Positions 52,241 to 63,291 of a stretch of 64,000 nucleotides of DNA are shown piece after piece. Position numbers and translations under genes: made by a program. The stretch is from Narthecium ossifragum (taxonomy: Eukaryota > Streptophyta > Magnoliopsida > Dioscoreales > Nartheciaceae), in NCBI GenBank assembly GCA_963920575.1, contig OY986970.1, positions 4,059,654 through 4,123,653 on the forward strand. The letters are read 5' to 3'. The notes beneath the pieces are model-generated. The model saw only the letters and a list, made by a program, of their open reading frames with translations, did not search any database and was not told where the DNA came from. Within the stretch, counting starts at the first letter, position 1. Each line of letters opens with the position of its first letter.

Positions 52241-55200
52241 CTATCGGGATTGATATGTACAAAGATCCTCGAAACCCATGTACTCATGCCGCTGAATCTT
52301 CTGGATCATATTCAAAATTCCTACGCCACCTGTATTAGTCAAAAACTCATTCAGTAGAACATCTCATGAGCAGAAATAGAATGTCAAAGTCCAGTTTTAT
52401 GACTGGCCTTGTATTGCACAGAAAAGAGTGAAGATAAATTCTTACCCAATGAGATGGCACTAACAAAGATTGTGAATGCCAAGATGAAAATAATTAGGGA
52501 AGCCCTCCCCATTACAATAATAAGCTTTCGGACCACATGTTGGCCAACAAAGGCGGCAAATGTTGCCACTAATAGGAAATAAAGAGCTGCAAAACGAATA
52601 GCCACAGGTCAATCATCCGCTCACTTCTTGATATGAAAGTAGATTAAGAAAATCATTGTTGACTCAAGAAATGTTCACATAAGTTTGGTCCGGCAAGAGC
52701 AGTTTTGGGATCAGTAAACAGAAAAGTAAATTAGATGGTTTTCACCATAATTTTTTTCCAAAAGGAAAGGAAGCGTATAGAGCGAGGAACCCACCATATA
52801 TGAAATAAAACACATTCTCATGATTTCAGACTCTTTAACGATATAGTCAAACACAAGATGAGTAACATCACAGTACCGTATGGAACAGGAAAACGGTTTA
52901 AGAGGTAGAACTCCACGACAGACATTGACGAGGAAAATGTCATCGCAAAGGTTGCTGTAGCACTTGATACCTGCAGAAAGAATTTAGTGATCAAACCTAG
53001 CACACATACTCAAACTTTATATTAAGAGGAAATAGTTAGCGTTCAAAACAACATAGAATCCCCCAATTCACATAAAATGGATGGATCAAGCACAACCTTG
53101 ATGCCCATATTAATCTTGTAAAATGAACATAGATCCAATATTATATGAAACATACTCTGATCAAACAGGATAACTCGAAAATGGATTGTGCTAAATGTAT
53201 CAAACCAAAGCCATATGTTATGAATACATGTCTTAAGAAGAGTCCATTACACCATTTACAGAAAGAAATTGCAAACTAAGAAGGTATCACCAAAGATCAT
53301 AAATGGCATGACGTTCAAGGTAGAGTTATTCACTTCATTAACATCCAATACATAATAATACAAGACCATAGGATGCAGAAGGTAAAAGTATGATACCTCT
53401 TACACATTGAGCATGCAGTTAAATTCGAAGTTCACTTTTTATGAGTATAGACATGAGCTGCACGTTATATCCTTTATACAATGGATCCTTAATATGAGGA
53501 ATAGTGGACCACTTTTAATTAGCCAGGATGATTGTGTCGGAATTAACAATGGAGGAGGCCAATAAGAGAGTATGCAGACCTGTGGGGGGATGCCCAACTC
53601 CAAGAAAAGTGGACCCAAGATAAATCCTCCACCTAAACCAAGAAGCCCACCAACCAAACCGGCAAGCACACCACAAAAGCAATATAGAAATAGCTGATGA
53701 ACTTTCCAGTTCACCCCTTCATCTCCATTGGATGCAACTACTCTCGTGCCTTTATATAAGCTAATGGCTTGATACAAAGTCACCCCAACAGAGACTGGAA
53801 TCTGCAAAACATCAGCATAGTATGCACACCACAAGGATTTGTAATACCCTCAACTGACGTCCAAAGAGAAAGATAATACCTGAAGAAGGTTCAGAACCCA
53901 GTACCATGTTGAACAGGTTGCTGTATAATTCTGCCAGCATATGTCACGGCATGGTCAGCCAATTAGTAAATCAGCCATGTCATCATGGCACATATATAGG
54001 ATTTCAGAACAGTGACTTACCTTTGTAATCTGCAGTGCAAGAAATGCCATCCATACAAAAACAAGGAGGCCGAGCTCCTTCCAGCAGACATTCTTGAAAA
54101 TTGGCAGCTTCAGTAGTAATCGAATGTTAGCTTTCACAGGTCAACAACATGGCAAGCCATTCATAAAACTGTCCCGCCTACTCACCTCTGGTTCTGCAGT
54201 CATCTTGGTCTCTCCTTTTGAACCATTGCCTGGTCCACTAGGAAGAGGTTTGTATTCTACTTCTCCACTTCCTGCACCTGATGTAGACAGCATTAGATAC
54301 TTCCGCAAAGCTAGAGTGTTGATGATATCTTGCGAGCTACATGATAGCAAAATTCAAGCAACCCACCCACCGTTCAAGGACGAGCGTCTGGCAGCCTCCT
54401 GGAATCAAAGAATAGGAATTCAGAGATTGGTGCCTTCAAAAGGACTTGGTAAATCAAACTATGACCATAGATACCCTCTTAATTATTGTCTCCTTTTTCC
54501 ATGACTCAACACCCTTCATGAAAGCCTTGGTTGAAGTACCTAGAAAAAGTCATGCAGTAATTAGCCAAAGTACATTCCCATTTCTCACCGTATACAGAAA
54601 AAAAAGAACAAGTGTACAAAATAGTAATTACCTAAAAACAGGACAATCAGCAAAACTGTGACCATCCAATCAGCGAAAATCACATTGAAAGCGACCCCAA
54701 TGCTGATTCCAAGCATAAGCATTGGTTGTATAAGCAAAGCCAAGTCATAATCGATAAGGGGCATATCTAGAGTTGGGTGTCTCAGCCTGAGGTTGTAGTA
54801 AACAGTTGCACCGGCACCACCCATGATCATACCTGGCCAAACAGAGACCAGAGGTCAGTAATTGTGGGATACTGAAATCATGATATGCAAACAGATTTCC
54901 ATGTAAAAACTTATTAGAAGGAGATGCTAAGAACAACCATGGAGCAAAAGCCTAATCCGGTCAAATGATACAATCTAAATAGAAACTATAAATTTAAATG
55001 ACACAAATTCTGACTTTTGAGGTCCCTGCTCCTCATTATACTTCTTGTAGAATAAAATGCACTTCGTCCTAGTAAAGACGTCATTTTAAATCGCAGTAAA
55101 CAAGGAAGATACTAAAACTACTCAAGAGTATGATATACTAGCTCTGAGTAGCATTTGCATCACAGTAGATCCAGCTAACATAAGTAATTTGGTGAGAAAA

Positions 55201-55921
55201 ATTGTTGCAGTTAATGCATCGTGATTAACAAAACTACTACAAGTCTAAGTGTGGTGAACCTACATAATATCAGCACCAGTGCGTGGATCTATCAATGTCA
55301 TGTGACTTCCAATAAACTAAGCTTAATGACGGGTTTCCAGGATGGCTTCTTAATTGTTTATGTCCACAAATGGAAGAAGAAAGCATAAGAAAAAATGTGT
55401 TCAACCACTTATCCTTTGCCGTAAAAGAAAGGAAAGGAGATAGTACAGAAAAAATAAACTCTATAGATAGCATACATACATTTTGATACGGCCGTCGATG
55501 ATTTGGGATCGAACCCAACTATCAGCGCGAGCATAGGAACAAAAATTCCACCCCCACCAACGCCCCCAACGCTCCCAAATGCCGCCCCAAAGAATCCAAT
55601 CAATGAACCCAACACGATTTGCCATCCAAATTCCATAGGCTAACAAGCAAGCAAACGGTTTTACTCCCAAATATATACAGCATCAATCTAAAGGAACGAG
55701 CTTTGAGAACCCCAAGAAGGTATTACCGGCCAAACATGCTTGTAGGACGACTCATCGGGCCGCCAGAAGAAATTCACGGCCTTTAAGAAGTAATCCGCCT
55801 CGTCATCACCATCGACATGCTTCGAGGGGTCTCTGACCAGCCCACGCTCCGCCGAGACGAACGCGGCCGCTAAGACGAAGCTGAGCGCGATCACGAGACT
55901 CGTCCTCCAATCCCCCGCCAT
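52241..55921 (-). CDS. TauE/SafE-family membrane transporter, twelve exons, intact
   Basis: Exons (minus): 55921-55727, 55639-55480, 54832-54632, 54539-54475, 54398-54371, 54277-54186, 54107-54021, 53930-53880, 53801-53580, 52970-52877, 52586-52446 and 52329-52241. They join in phase to 474 codons ending TAG. A signal-like N-terminus ([20 protein letters not shown]) precedes the first TauE repeat ([60 protein letters not shown]). A cytosolic loop of about 80 residues leads to the second repeat ([60 protein letters not shown]). It ends [17 protein letters not shown], like the Arabidopsis homologues of about 476 aa. The fifth exon is only 28 nt. Bacterial relatives export sulfite or organosulfonates; the plant substrate is not settled. 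Confidence 0.94.
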
Positions 55922-56800
55922 TGCCCACCAAAGACCACACAACTCTGGCCCTTTTCACGTTTAACAAACGAAGAGGAGAAGACAGAGAGAGCTAGCTATC
56001 AGGCGAACGCCTCGAACACCCGAATATAGGAGAGTAGAACACGGAGCGGAGCAACCACCACGTAACGACACCACGCCTCGACCGGCCTCCGATCGATCCT
56101 CCTCCCGGGATCAGATCGCCTGATGCGTCTCGGGATCAGCGGGGTTGATAGAGATCTCAGAGGGTCTAGCGGTACTCAAGAGAAGCAGGTGAGCGGGCGA
56201 ACGGATCATTCTTTCCGGAAGGTGCCTTTTGGTTTTTGGACGTGGCATGACGCACATAAGTGAGTGAGATACACGTGTATGAAAGGGAGCGGGCGAATGG
56301 ATCATTCTTTCCAGAAGGCTCCTTTTGGTTTTTGGACGTGCATAACGCACATACGTGAGTGAGATACATGCCAAAGTACATTTCAACAACCTCGTACATT
56401 GATGACATCAGTGGAGGTGGCCCTGTTTATTATCCTCGTTGTAGCCTCTCTCTCTCTCTCTCTCTCTCCTCGCAAAAGTATTTTTAGCCAATTGCCCCAT
56501 CTTATAGCCAGAATTGCAGATCAACTCTCACTTCCGTTTATATTTACAACCCAATTCATCGATTATTGATTTATATATCTAAAGTAATTATTTTAGCCAA
56601 AATGTTGAAGAAAAGCAAAGTGTGACATATTACATACATACATACATAACTCCTCAAACGTTTGGCGCTTTCCCATAAATTGCCACACTTAAATCATTAG
56701 CAACAGAGGATTGCTTATGCCTGAAGGCAATGAGAACTGGAAACTCTCAGATAAAGGAAACAAGAAAAAACTAATCCCATACACCGTACGCTGACCTCGG
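55922..56800. promoter_or_regulatory. Upstream region of the TauE/SafE gene, with a 96-bp tandem repeat and a (CT)n tract
   Basis: Two imperfect copies of a unit containing GGATCATTCTTTCC.GAAGG, CCTTTTGGTTTTTGGACGTG and GTGAGTGAGATACA lie at about 56190-56275 and 56285-56370. A (CT)n microsatellite is at 56446-56467 and (CATA)n at 56633-56648. No additional gene is seen up to the end of the next one at 56808. Confidence 0.5.
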
Positions 56801-56807
56801 CCTCATC

Positions 56808-57320
56808 TCAGATGAGATCTTCGACGAGTATGGGCTTATCGTCCTCATCATCGTCATCCTCTCGATGCCCATCCTCCACACCCACCTCAACACCTAAAGG
56901 CCCAAGCCCATCCACCACACAAGGCTTGCCCACTCCTCTTTCCTCGCCCAAACCCAGAAGCCCGTCGCAATCCAAACCCTTCTCCCAACCCCCCAAGACG
57001 ATGACGTCATCTCCACCCTCCTTCCCAGGGACGCCGGTGGTGCCGGCGCAGGATCCTCCCGGAGGGCTCTGGCCTCCGCCGACCAGGGTGTCCGGGATCT
57101 CCCCGTTGCTCGGTGCGGGGTCCTGTACGCATCCATCGGCGTGGTCATCGTCCTCGTTAGAGGTGAGGTGGGATTTGGTGGAGCTAGCGGCGCGGGAGAA
57201 GGCCTCCATGATGGATTCCGGCAGGAGAGCGCAGTCTTCCAAGCCGGCGTCTTCCAGTCTCGGCGGCCGGATCGATACCCCCTTCAGCATCTCGCCGAGC
57301 CCGTCCACCGTCTTCTCCAT
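56808..57320 (-). CDS. Small acidic plant protein of unknown function (170 aa, single exon)
   Basis: The frame from ATG at 57320 runs 170 codons. Upstream codons are open to 57407 but have no other ATG. The N-terminal third is well structured in appearance (MEKTVDGLGEMLKGVSIRPP, LEDCALLPESIMEAFSRAAS), while the middle is Gly-rich and the end strongly acidic (EDGHREDDDDEDDKPILVED). GC content is higher than the surroundings, as expected for coding DNA. I do not recognise a named family; the N-terminal block looks like a conserved plant-specific motif. A long open frame on the opposite strand is a Ser/Pro-rich shadow. Confidence 0.7.
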   Translation of the reverse strand: MEKTVDGLGEMLKGVSIRPPRLEDAGLEDCALLPESIMEAFSRAASSTKSHLTSNEDDDHADGCVQDPAPSNGEIPDTLVGGGQSPPGGSCAGTTGVPGKEGGDDVIVLGGWEKGLDCDGLLGLGEERGVGKPCVVDGLGPLGVEVGVEDGHREDDDDEDDKPILVEDLI

Positions 57321-57847
57321 CCTCGCGTCCCGATGCGCAAAGAAGATAGAAAGAACGAACCAAAGAGAGACGAGATAAGACCACAGCCTTTGCCGTTGTC
57401 GACACACAGTCGGATCCGGGGGTTGGATACCTCATGGATCCGAATCAGGATCCACCAAGGTTTCAGCTAACAAAAAAGGACCCGAAATTTAAGATCGCTT
57501 ATCGAATCTAAAGCTGGACGATGTTAATGTTCCAATTGATCAAATAGATTGAAATAACATCAAATTTGAGTTCTTCAAAGAATGACCAATCAATGTGGTA
57601 ATATTTGAAGACTGTTGTTCACAAAGAAGAATCCAAACTATCTCACAAATTCCCAATTCTTTATCCCAGACCCAGAATAAAGGGCATTCTCAGCAGGCAA
57701 TGGCATTAGACTCAGAATCTACAGACCAACTTAACGAAGCTAACTCCTTTTCATATCAGGAACACAGAATGATGCTATGCTTAAAGAAATCATTACAACT
57801 GCACAACAAATTGGGCAGCGATCCAGCTGCAGTTGCCTGAACTGCAT
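57321..57847. other. Spacer between the acidic-protein gene and the Rab7-type pseudogene
   Basis: This is probably the upstream region of the acidic-protein gene and the 3' flank of the Rab7-type locus. No other gene is supported; a short plus-strand frame at 57595-57840 has no recognisable domain. Confidence 0.45.
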
Positions 57848-60762
57848 CTAGCATTCACAACCTGATGATCTCTGCTGTTGCCCGCCACCCGTCACATCAA
57901 TGGTGTCCGGAGACCGGAAGGTATCTTCATAACAAGGAAATCTGACGTAAGTTTTCAGCCTTTTGCAAAGAATGTAAAAGCCCATAAAAATGGATAGCAA
58001 AAAACAAGCAAGGTAGCTTCTTAATCAAGGATCATTTCATTTTGACCTCCCAAGCATGCATGTTTTTTTAAACTAGTTTAAGCCCTTAAACCTAGACATG
58101 GCCCTTAAATCCGACCACTGCCCCGTTTTTAAGAACAAGGGACTTGGTGCTTCGTCAATATTGCTGACTATAAAAAGACAGTAAAGGGAGATGGAAAGCA
58201 AGGAACTTGAACCAAATAGGATCTCCACTTCAAGTTCAAGGTTAGTCTTTGGATAGAGGAGCCTCAGAAGCACTTGCATTTCCTCCTCCGGTTCATTCTC
58301 AAGGGCATTCTTGACTATACATTGAAAAGCTTCTTCAACATTGAATCCCTCTTTGGCAGATGTCTCAAAGTAGGGGATGTTTCCCTTAGATGCACAGCAT
58401 GCTCTTGCATTGCTTCTCAGAAACCTGAATCCCCAAGATAGAGAAGAAAGTAAGTCCCAGGTACTTTGATGGACACAAATAGAAGGCTAATCTGCTGAAG
58501 TTCATCATACAAGATCGAAAAGATTAGCCAACCACTCGGCTGTCGCCACCATCACCATCAACATCTGTCTTGTTTCCCGACACGACAAATGGAAAGTTTT
58601 CGGGGTCTGACGGGCTACCTAAAAGCACAACTGTTTCTATAACTTTTAAACCAGGGATAAAAACAAGCGGAGATGGTTACCTGACTCAGAAATTCTTCCC
58701 TTGATCAAGCTGTCAAATGATTTCATGACATTAGCATCATACACAAGAACACAGCAATCTGCGCCATGGTAGAAGGTGACACCAAGACTCTGAAATCTCT
58801 CCTGCCCTGCTGTATCCCAAAGCTGGTGATCAACATGCAGCATCAGGTATAGAGAGCATGAAAGAAATAAGACAGGTTCAGTTACTGTGTTGAACAAATT
58901 GCATAAAAAGAATGAGCTACGGAAGAATCCACTTTTCCAGGCCATAAATCCATTAAAACAATTGCACATGCCTTTCGTGGATTGGTTTCAAGTAAAGCTT
59001 TGAAAGCCATATTCATAGGTAAACTTTATAACTGATAAACATGACCAGAGAAAATATGAATCAGTTCAGAGTTTGCAAGATCAGTTCATAATTGTCGCTA
59101 ATATTATTCTCCCCCCTATATAAGGACAATCCATAAGTATGAAAACATAAAAGGCCAGAAAACCGATATCACTAGAATCTCATGGCACTTAAAACCAAGG
59201 AATGTTCTGAAATTTCTTTCTGTTTTATATGAACAGAAAATGAAAGTGCTGAAAGATCACATTTCTAACCATCACTCATTAAACAACCAGAGCAGTGGCT
59301 TGTCCAAACAAGATACTCTTACATAACAACTCCTGATGATTAAAGAAACAAGTCATAAATGAACCTCAAAGATCACACACATCCAGAATTCTACAGCACC
59401 CAGCGAACAAGCCCGTGTGATTTATGATTCCAAACATATAACTTTTTGACAACACAAATTCAAGCAATATCTTTTATGCAATATTCTGTAGATAGCTATT
59501 TGAAATTTGAGCCCTTGAACTAGACAACTGACAAAGTTGATGGTGGAGGAAATAAGAAAGGACGTTCATGCATGATAAGCATTCGTCCTCCAGTTGTCCT
59601 ATAATATTAAAATTTCAGTTGTATTTGAAGATTCATCACCAGAACATTTGCACAGATGTCCCAAGGTTCTTGCTCAATAATAAAATCCTAAGACATCATA
59701 TGGAAAAATCTTCATAAAATCAAAGTTTGGACTTTCATGACTATGAAACATGATTAGAAGCAAAATACTCATTAGTAAATGAAACTATAGCAACCAATTT
59801 TACCGCCCTTACATCAATTATCATCTCCAAATGAAAAGCAAAGCAGATTGTTTAGGTACAACAGCCATCATACAGTTTCTCAAGCCCTTGGGGCTCAACA
59901 GTTCAAACAAAAAACAGCCATCATCCAAAGAAAAATACTTCATTCATATCCAGAAAGAAAACTATGCCAGTTGAAACCAACCATAAAAACTAGATTTTGC
60001 GCTTTACCTATCCATGTCAAAGATAGTCTCATGTTTCACAAGGATATTCAGAAGTCTACAAATGACCATTGCATTTAGCAACTCATGTCCTAATTGAAAC
60101 ACAATAATACTGATATTTGCTTTATTCAGAACTGTGTTTAACAATGCTGCAATAACTCCAGTTAAACAAACATGATGATCAATTGCATAAGTCTACTCAC
60201 TACCAACTCTACGTACCTACAACAGCTTATGTTTGGTAACAGCTTTATCAAACCACTTTGGTTATATATCTAAACTACTAAACCATCCAAACACTGCCAA
60301 TTACACAAAATAAAACGGGCAAAGAGGAGCAAAATGCACCTGCAAGGTGAACAGCCGGTCCTCAAACTGGATTTCTTTTGTCAAGAAGTCGACTCCTATT
60401 GTCGCCTTATATTGGTTAGTAAACTTCCGATTCACTCACATACCTACGATATAACCATTTAAGAACAAAAGGTCCATACATCATACAATCAAAACCATTC
60501 AACAGAATCAACTCAATAAAATCCACATTTAAGAGAGGGATCAGGGCATTTTGATTCATAAGCGAGTAAGCGACGTCTTCCCAACCCTACTACATAGAAC
60601 AGGAAACGTAAAGAACAATCCAAGCTCAGATAGAAAGCAAAAAACCAAAGCTTAAATTCTAAGGCAAAAACAGAATCAAATCGGAGTTAAGCGGGTCGCC
60701 ATGGATTACCCGCTATCTCCAAGAATGATGGCCTTAAGAAGCATTCTGCGGCGGGTCGCCAT
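57848..60762 (-). pseudogene. Rab7-type small GTPase (RABG3-like), all seven exons present but frame-broken
   Basis: Exon-like blocks (minus): 60762-60709, 60586-60551, 60443-60340, 58822-58681, 58618-58533, 58424-58278 and 57924-57848. They encode MATRRRMLLKAIIL, GVGKTSL (G1), [20 protein letters not shown] (G2), [20 protein letters not shown] (G3), GNKTDVDGDGGDSRV (G4), [19 protein letters not shown] (G5) and the prenylation end SSGCEC. Intron positions match plant Rab7 genes. Each block carries a length change against the family frame: +1 (CTTTGGAGATAG), +8 (tandem TCGCTTAC), +4 or +5 (GTGAGTGA), -5, -1, +1 and +7. The exon 4 and 5 changes together restore frame locally. The exon 2 donor is lost. 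This is a non-processed pseudogene. Rab7 normally directs late-endosome to vacuole traffic. Confidence 0.82.
58823..60339 (-). other. Large third intron of the Rab7-type pseudogene
   Basis: About 1.5 kb of AT-rich DNA between the FTLQ and WDTAGQERF blocks. No nested gene or element ends are recognised. Confidence 0.5.
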
Positions 60763-61260
60763 GGATTGGACCTTAGAAGCTAGAGAACTCGAGAGTTTCT
60801 AATCAAGAATCAGAGATCTGGTGTTCAAACCCTAGAAATCTAGGGTTTGTCTCTTGCCCACCACGAGATCGAGTCCTGGAGAATTCCTAAAAAGAACGAG
60901 AGAAGAGGCTTCTTAAATTTTGTTGGAAAAATAAGCGAAATCTGAACAGTGTAGTCATATCATATGGCAGTTTTTCATATAAACCCCTATCCAACTATTA
61001 TGCATATTGGTCCCCAAAATGTTGGATATCACCCACAATCAAAACATGAGATTAGTCCAAACTAGATTACTGAGATGAATCTTGATTCAAATAAGAAAAT
61101 GCCGAGGGTTTAAATGCAAACATTTCATTAGAAGAGGTTTTTTACGAGGATGGCGGGGCTGATGGGGAAAATGAGCGGGCTTTTTGTGCAAACTAGAAGC
61201 GCATGATCCCGGAAGGATGTTGACACTTGTCACTCTTTTTAGTCCCAAGATCTTTGGGGT
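60763..61260. other. Upstream flank of the Rab7-type pseudogene
   Basis: This would be the original promoter and leader. A string GCGGGTCGCCATGGATT around the start codon (60751-60767) also occurs at 60689-60705, inside what would be intron 1. No other gene is seen. Confidence 0.45.
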
Positions 61261-62160
61261 TTATTGGTTTCAAATTATTGTTTAGTGAGGAAGCTAACTC
61301 CTTTTTTAATAGGCTGCGTTTGTTTGGGGGGGGTAAGAACGGAGTCAATGGAATTTACCCTGCTTTTACATCATTTTTACTTAAATATTAAAATAAAAAT
61401 AAAGGATTATCACTATTCCATTTATCTCATTCTGTTTTTTTTTTTACCCTTACTTTTTCTTATCCCCTTAACCCTATTTCTCTTTAACCGAACCAAAAGG
61501 GGAGCAAAGATTTATCTGCTGGAGTTCAAGCAGCTCATTTATGATTTAAGAGAGCATCAAGTGCCAACCCGGTGTTTAGTTTATTATGACGGAAAATTGG
61601 TGTTTAGTCTCTTTTGGAGACTTTATTTGCTGTATAGTCTCCTTGAAAGTTTTTAAGTCATTTAGTCCCCTTTTGGACAGCTGTACTTTTTTTATCTCTA
61701 GAATACCCTTTATGTATTTTTTTAAATAAGAGATGGATGAATAGTTTTGAATTAGGTGGTTGGCATTAAATGGAGTGGTTGGGAATATATACACCTATTC
61801 CCAATACATAGAAGGCATGAATGCATCCACTTTATGGTTGGATGCATGCATTAATGGGGGCATTAATAGGAAAAACGAAAATACTGAAAAATAGATGGAA
61901 AATACCAGAAAATAGGGAAATTGCCGGAAAAAATGAGAAAAATGATAGAAAAGTATAAAAAAATACCAAAAAGTATAAAAAAAAATTGGAATTTTTTTTT
62001 GGGAGCAGCCATTAACGGTAAAAACGGAAATTACTGAAAAGTAGAAAAAATTAATGGGAAATAGGAAAATATGCGAAAAAATGGAAAAATGGCATAAAAG
62101 TAGGGAAATTAATGGAATATAGGAATTTTTTGCTGAATTTTTTTTAAAGTAATTACTAAA
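61261..62160. repeat. Low-complexity A-rich and G-run DNA
   Basis: From about 61850 to 62150 the plus strand is a degenerate array of GGGAAAT, GGAAAAATG, AAAATAC and TGCCGGAAAA motifs. The frame at 61264-61656 is a hydrophobic low-complexity artefact and not called a gene. Confidence 0.5.
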
Positions 62161-62239
62161 TATTGGGAAGTGATTATCAAATATTGGGATGTGACTACAA
62201 AATAATGAAAGTGATTACCAAATATTGGGAAGTAATTAC

Positions 62240-63075
62240 CAATTTATGGGAAGTAACTACAAATATTGGTAGTTACTTCCCAGTTTTCCTACCTTTTTCT
62301 GGGATAGTAACTACAAATTATGAAAAAATAACTACAATTATAGGAAGTAACTACAAATATTGGTAGGTACTTCCCAGTTGTCCTACCTTTTTTCTGCGAT
62401 AGTAACTACAAATTATGGAAAAGTAACTACAATTATGAGAAGTAACTACAAATATTGGTAGTTACTTCCCAGTTTTCCTACCTTTTTTATGCGATAGTAA
62501 CTACAAATTATTGAAAAGTAACTACAATTATGGGAAGTAACAACAAATATTGGTAGTTACTTCCCAGTTTTCCTACCTTTTTTATGCGATAGTAACTACA
62601 AATTATGAAAAGTAACTACAATTATGGGAAGTAACTACAAATATTGGTAGTTACTTCCCAGTTTTCTACCTTTTTCTGCGTTAGTAACTTCAAATTATGG
62701 AAAAGTAACTACAATTATGGGAAGTAACTACAAATATTGGTAGTTACTTCTCAGTTTTCCTACCTTTTTCCTGCGACAGTAACTACAAATTATGGGGAAG
62801 TAACTACAATTATGGGAAGTAACTACAAATATTGGTAGTTACTTCCCAGTTTTCCTACCTTTTTCCTGCGATAGTAACTACAAATTATGGGGAAGTAACT
62901 ACAATTATGGGAAGTAACTACAAATATTGGTAGTTACTTCCCAGTTTTTCTACCTTTTTTCTGCGTTACTAACTACAAATTATGGAAAAGTAACTACAAT
63001 TATGGGAAGTAACTACAAATATTGGTAGTTACTTCCCATATTATTGGTAGTTACTTCCCAGATTATTGGTAGTTA
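62240..63075. repeat. Tandem satellite, about nine 94-bp units with a palindromic core
   Basis: The unit contains GGGAAGTAACTACAAATATTGGTAGTTACTTCCC (inverted arms GGGAAGTAACTAC/GTAGTTACTTCCC), then CAGTTTTCCTACCTTTTT, CTGCGATAGTAACTACAAAT and TATGGAAAAGTAACTACAAT. Units start near 62249, 62344, 62439, 62537, 62625, 62718, 62813, 62910 and 63004. The array runs into the sequence gap, so its length is unknown. Confidence 0.88.
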
Positions 63076-63091
63076 CTTTACAATTTCCTGG

Positions 63092-63291
63092 NNNNNNNNN
63101 NNNNNNNNNNNNNNNNNNNNNNNNNNNNNNNNNNNNNNNNNNNNNNNNNNNNNNNNNNNNNNNNNNNNNNNNNNNNNNNNNNNNNNNNNNNNNNNNNNNN
63201 NNNNNNNNNNNNNNNNNNNNNNNNNNNNNNNNNNNNNNNNNNNNNNNNNNNNNNNNNNNNNNNNNNNNNNNNNNNNNNNNNNNNNNNNNNN
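63092..63291. other. Assembly gap of exactly 200 N
   Basis: Unknown bases. The round size suggests a placeholder. A palindromic satellite lies on the left and a GC-rich minisatellite on the right, both difficult to assemble. Open frames spanning it have no meaning. Confidence 0.98.

Noticed and set aside
56812..57378. A 188-codon plus-strand frame opposite the acidic-protein gene.
   Set aside because: It is Ser/Pro-rich and exactly antisense to a GC-rich minus-strand gene with a better start and structured N-terminus.
61264..61656. A 130-codon hydrophobic plus-strand frame.
   Set aside because: It lies in low-complexity DNA with poly(T) and G runs and shows no family motif.
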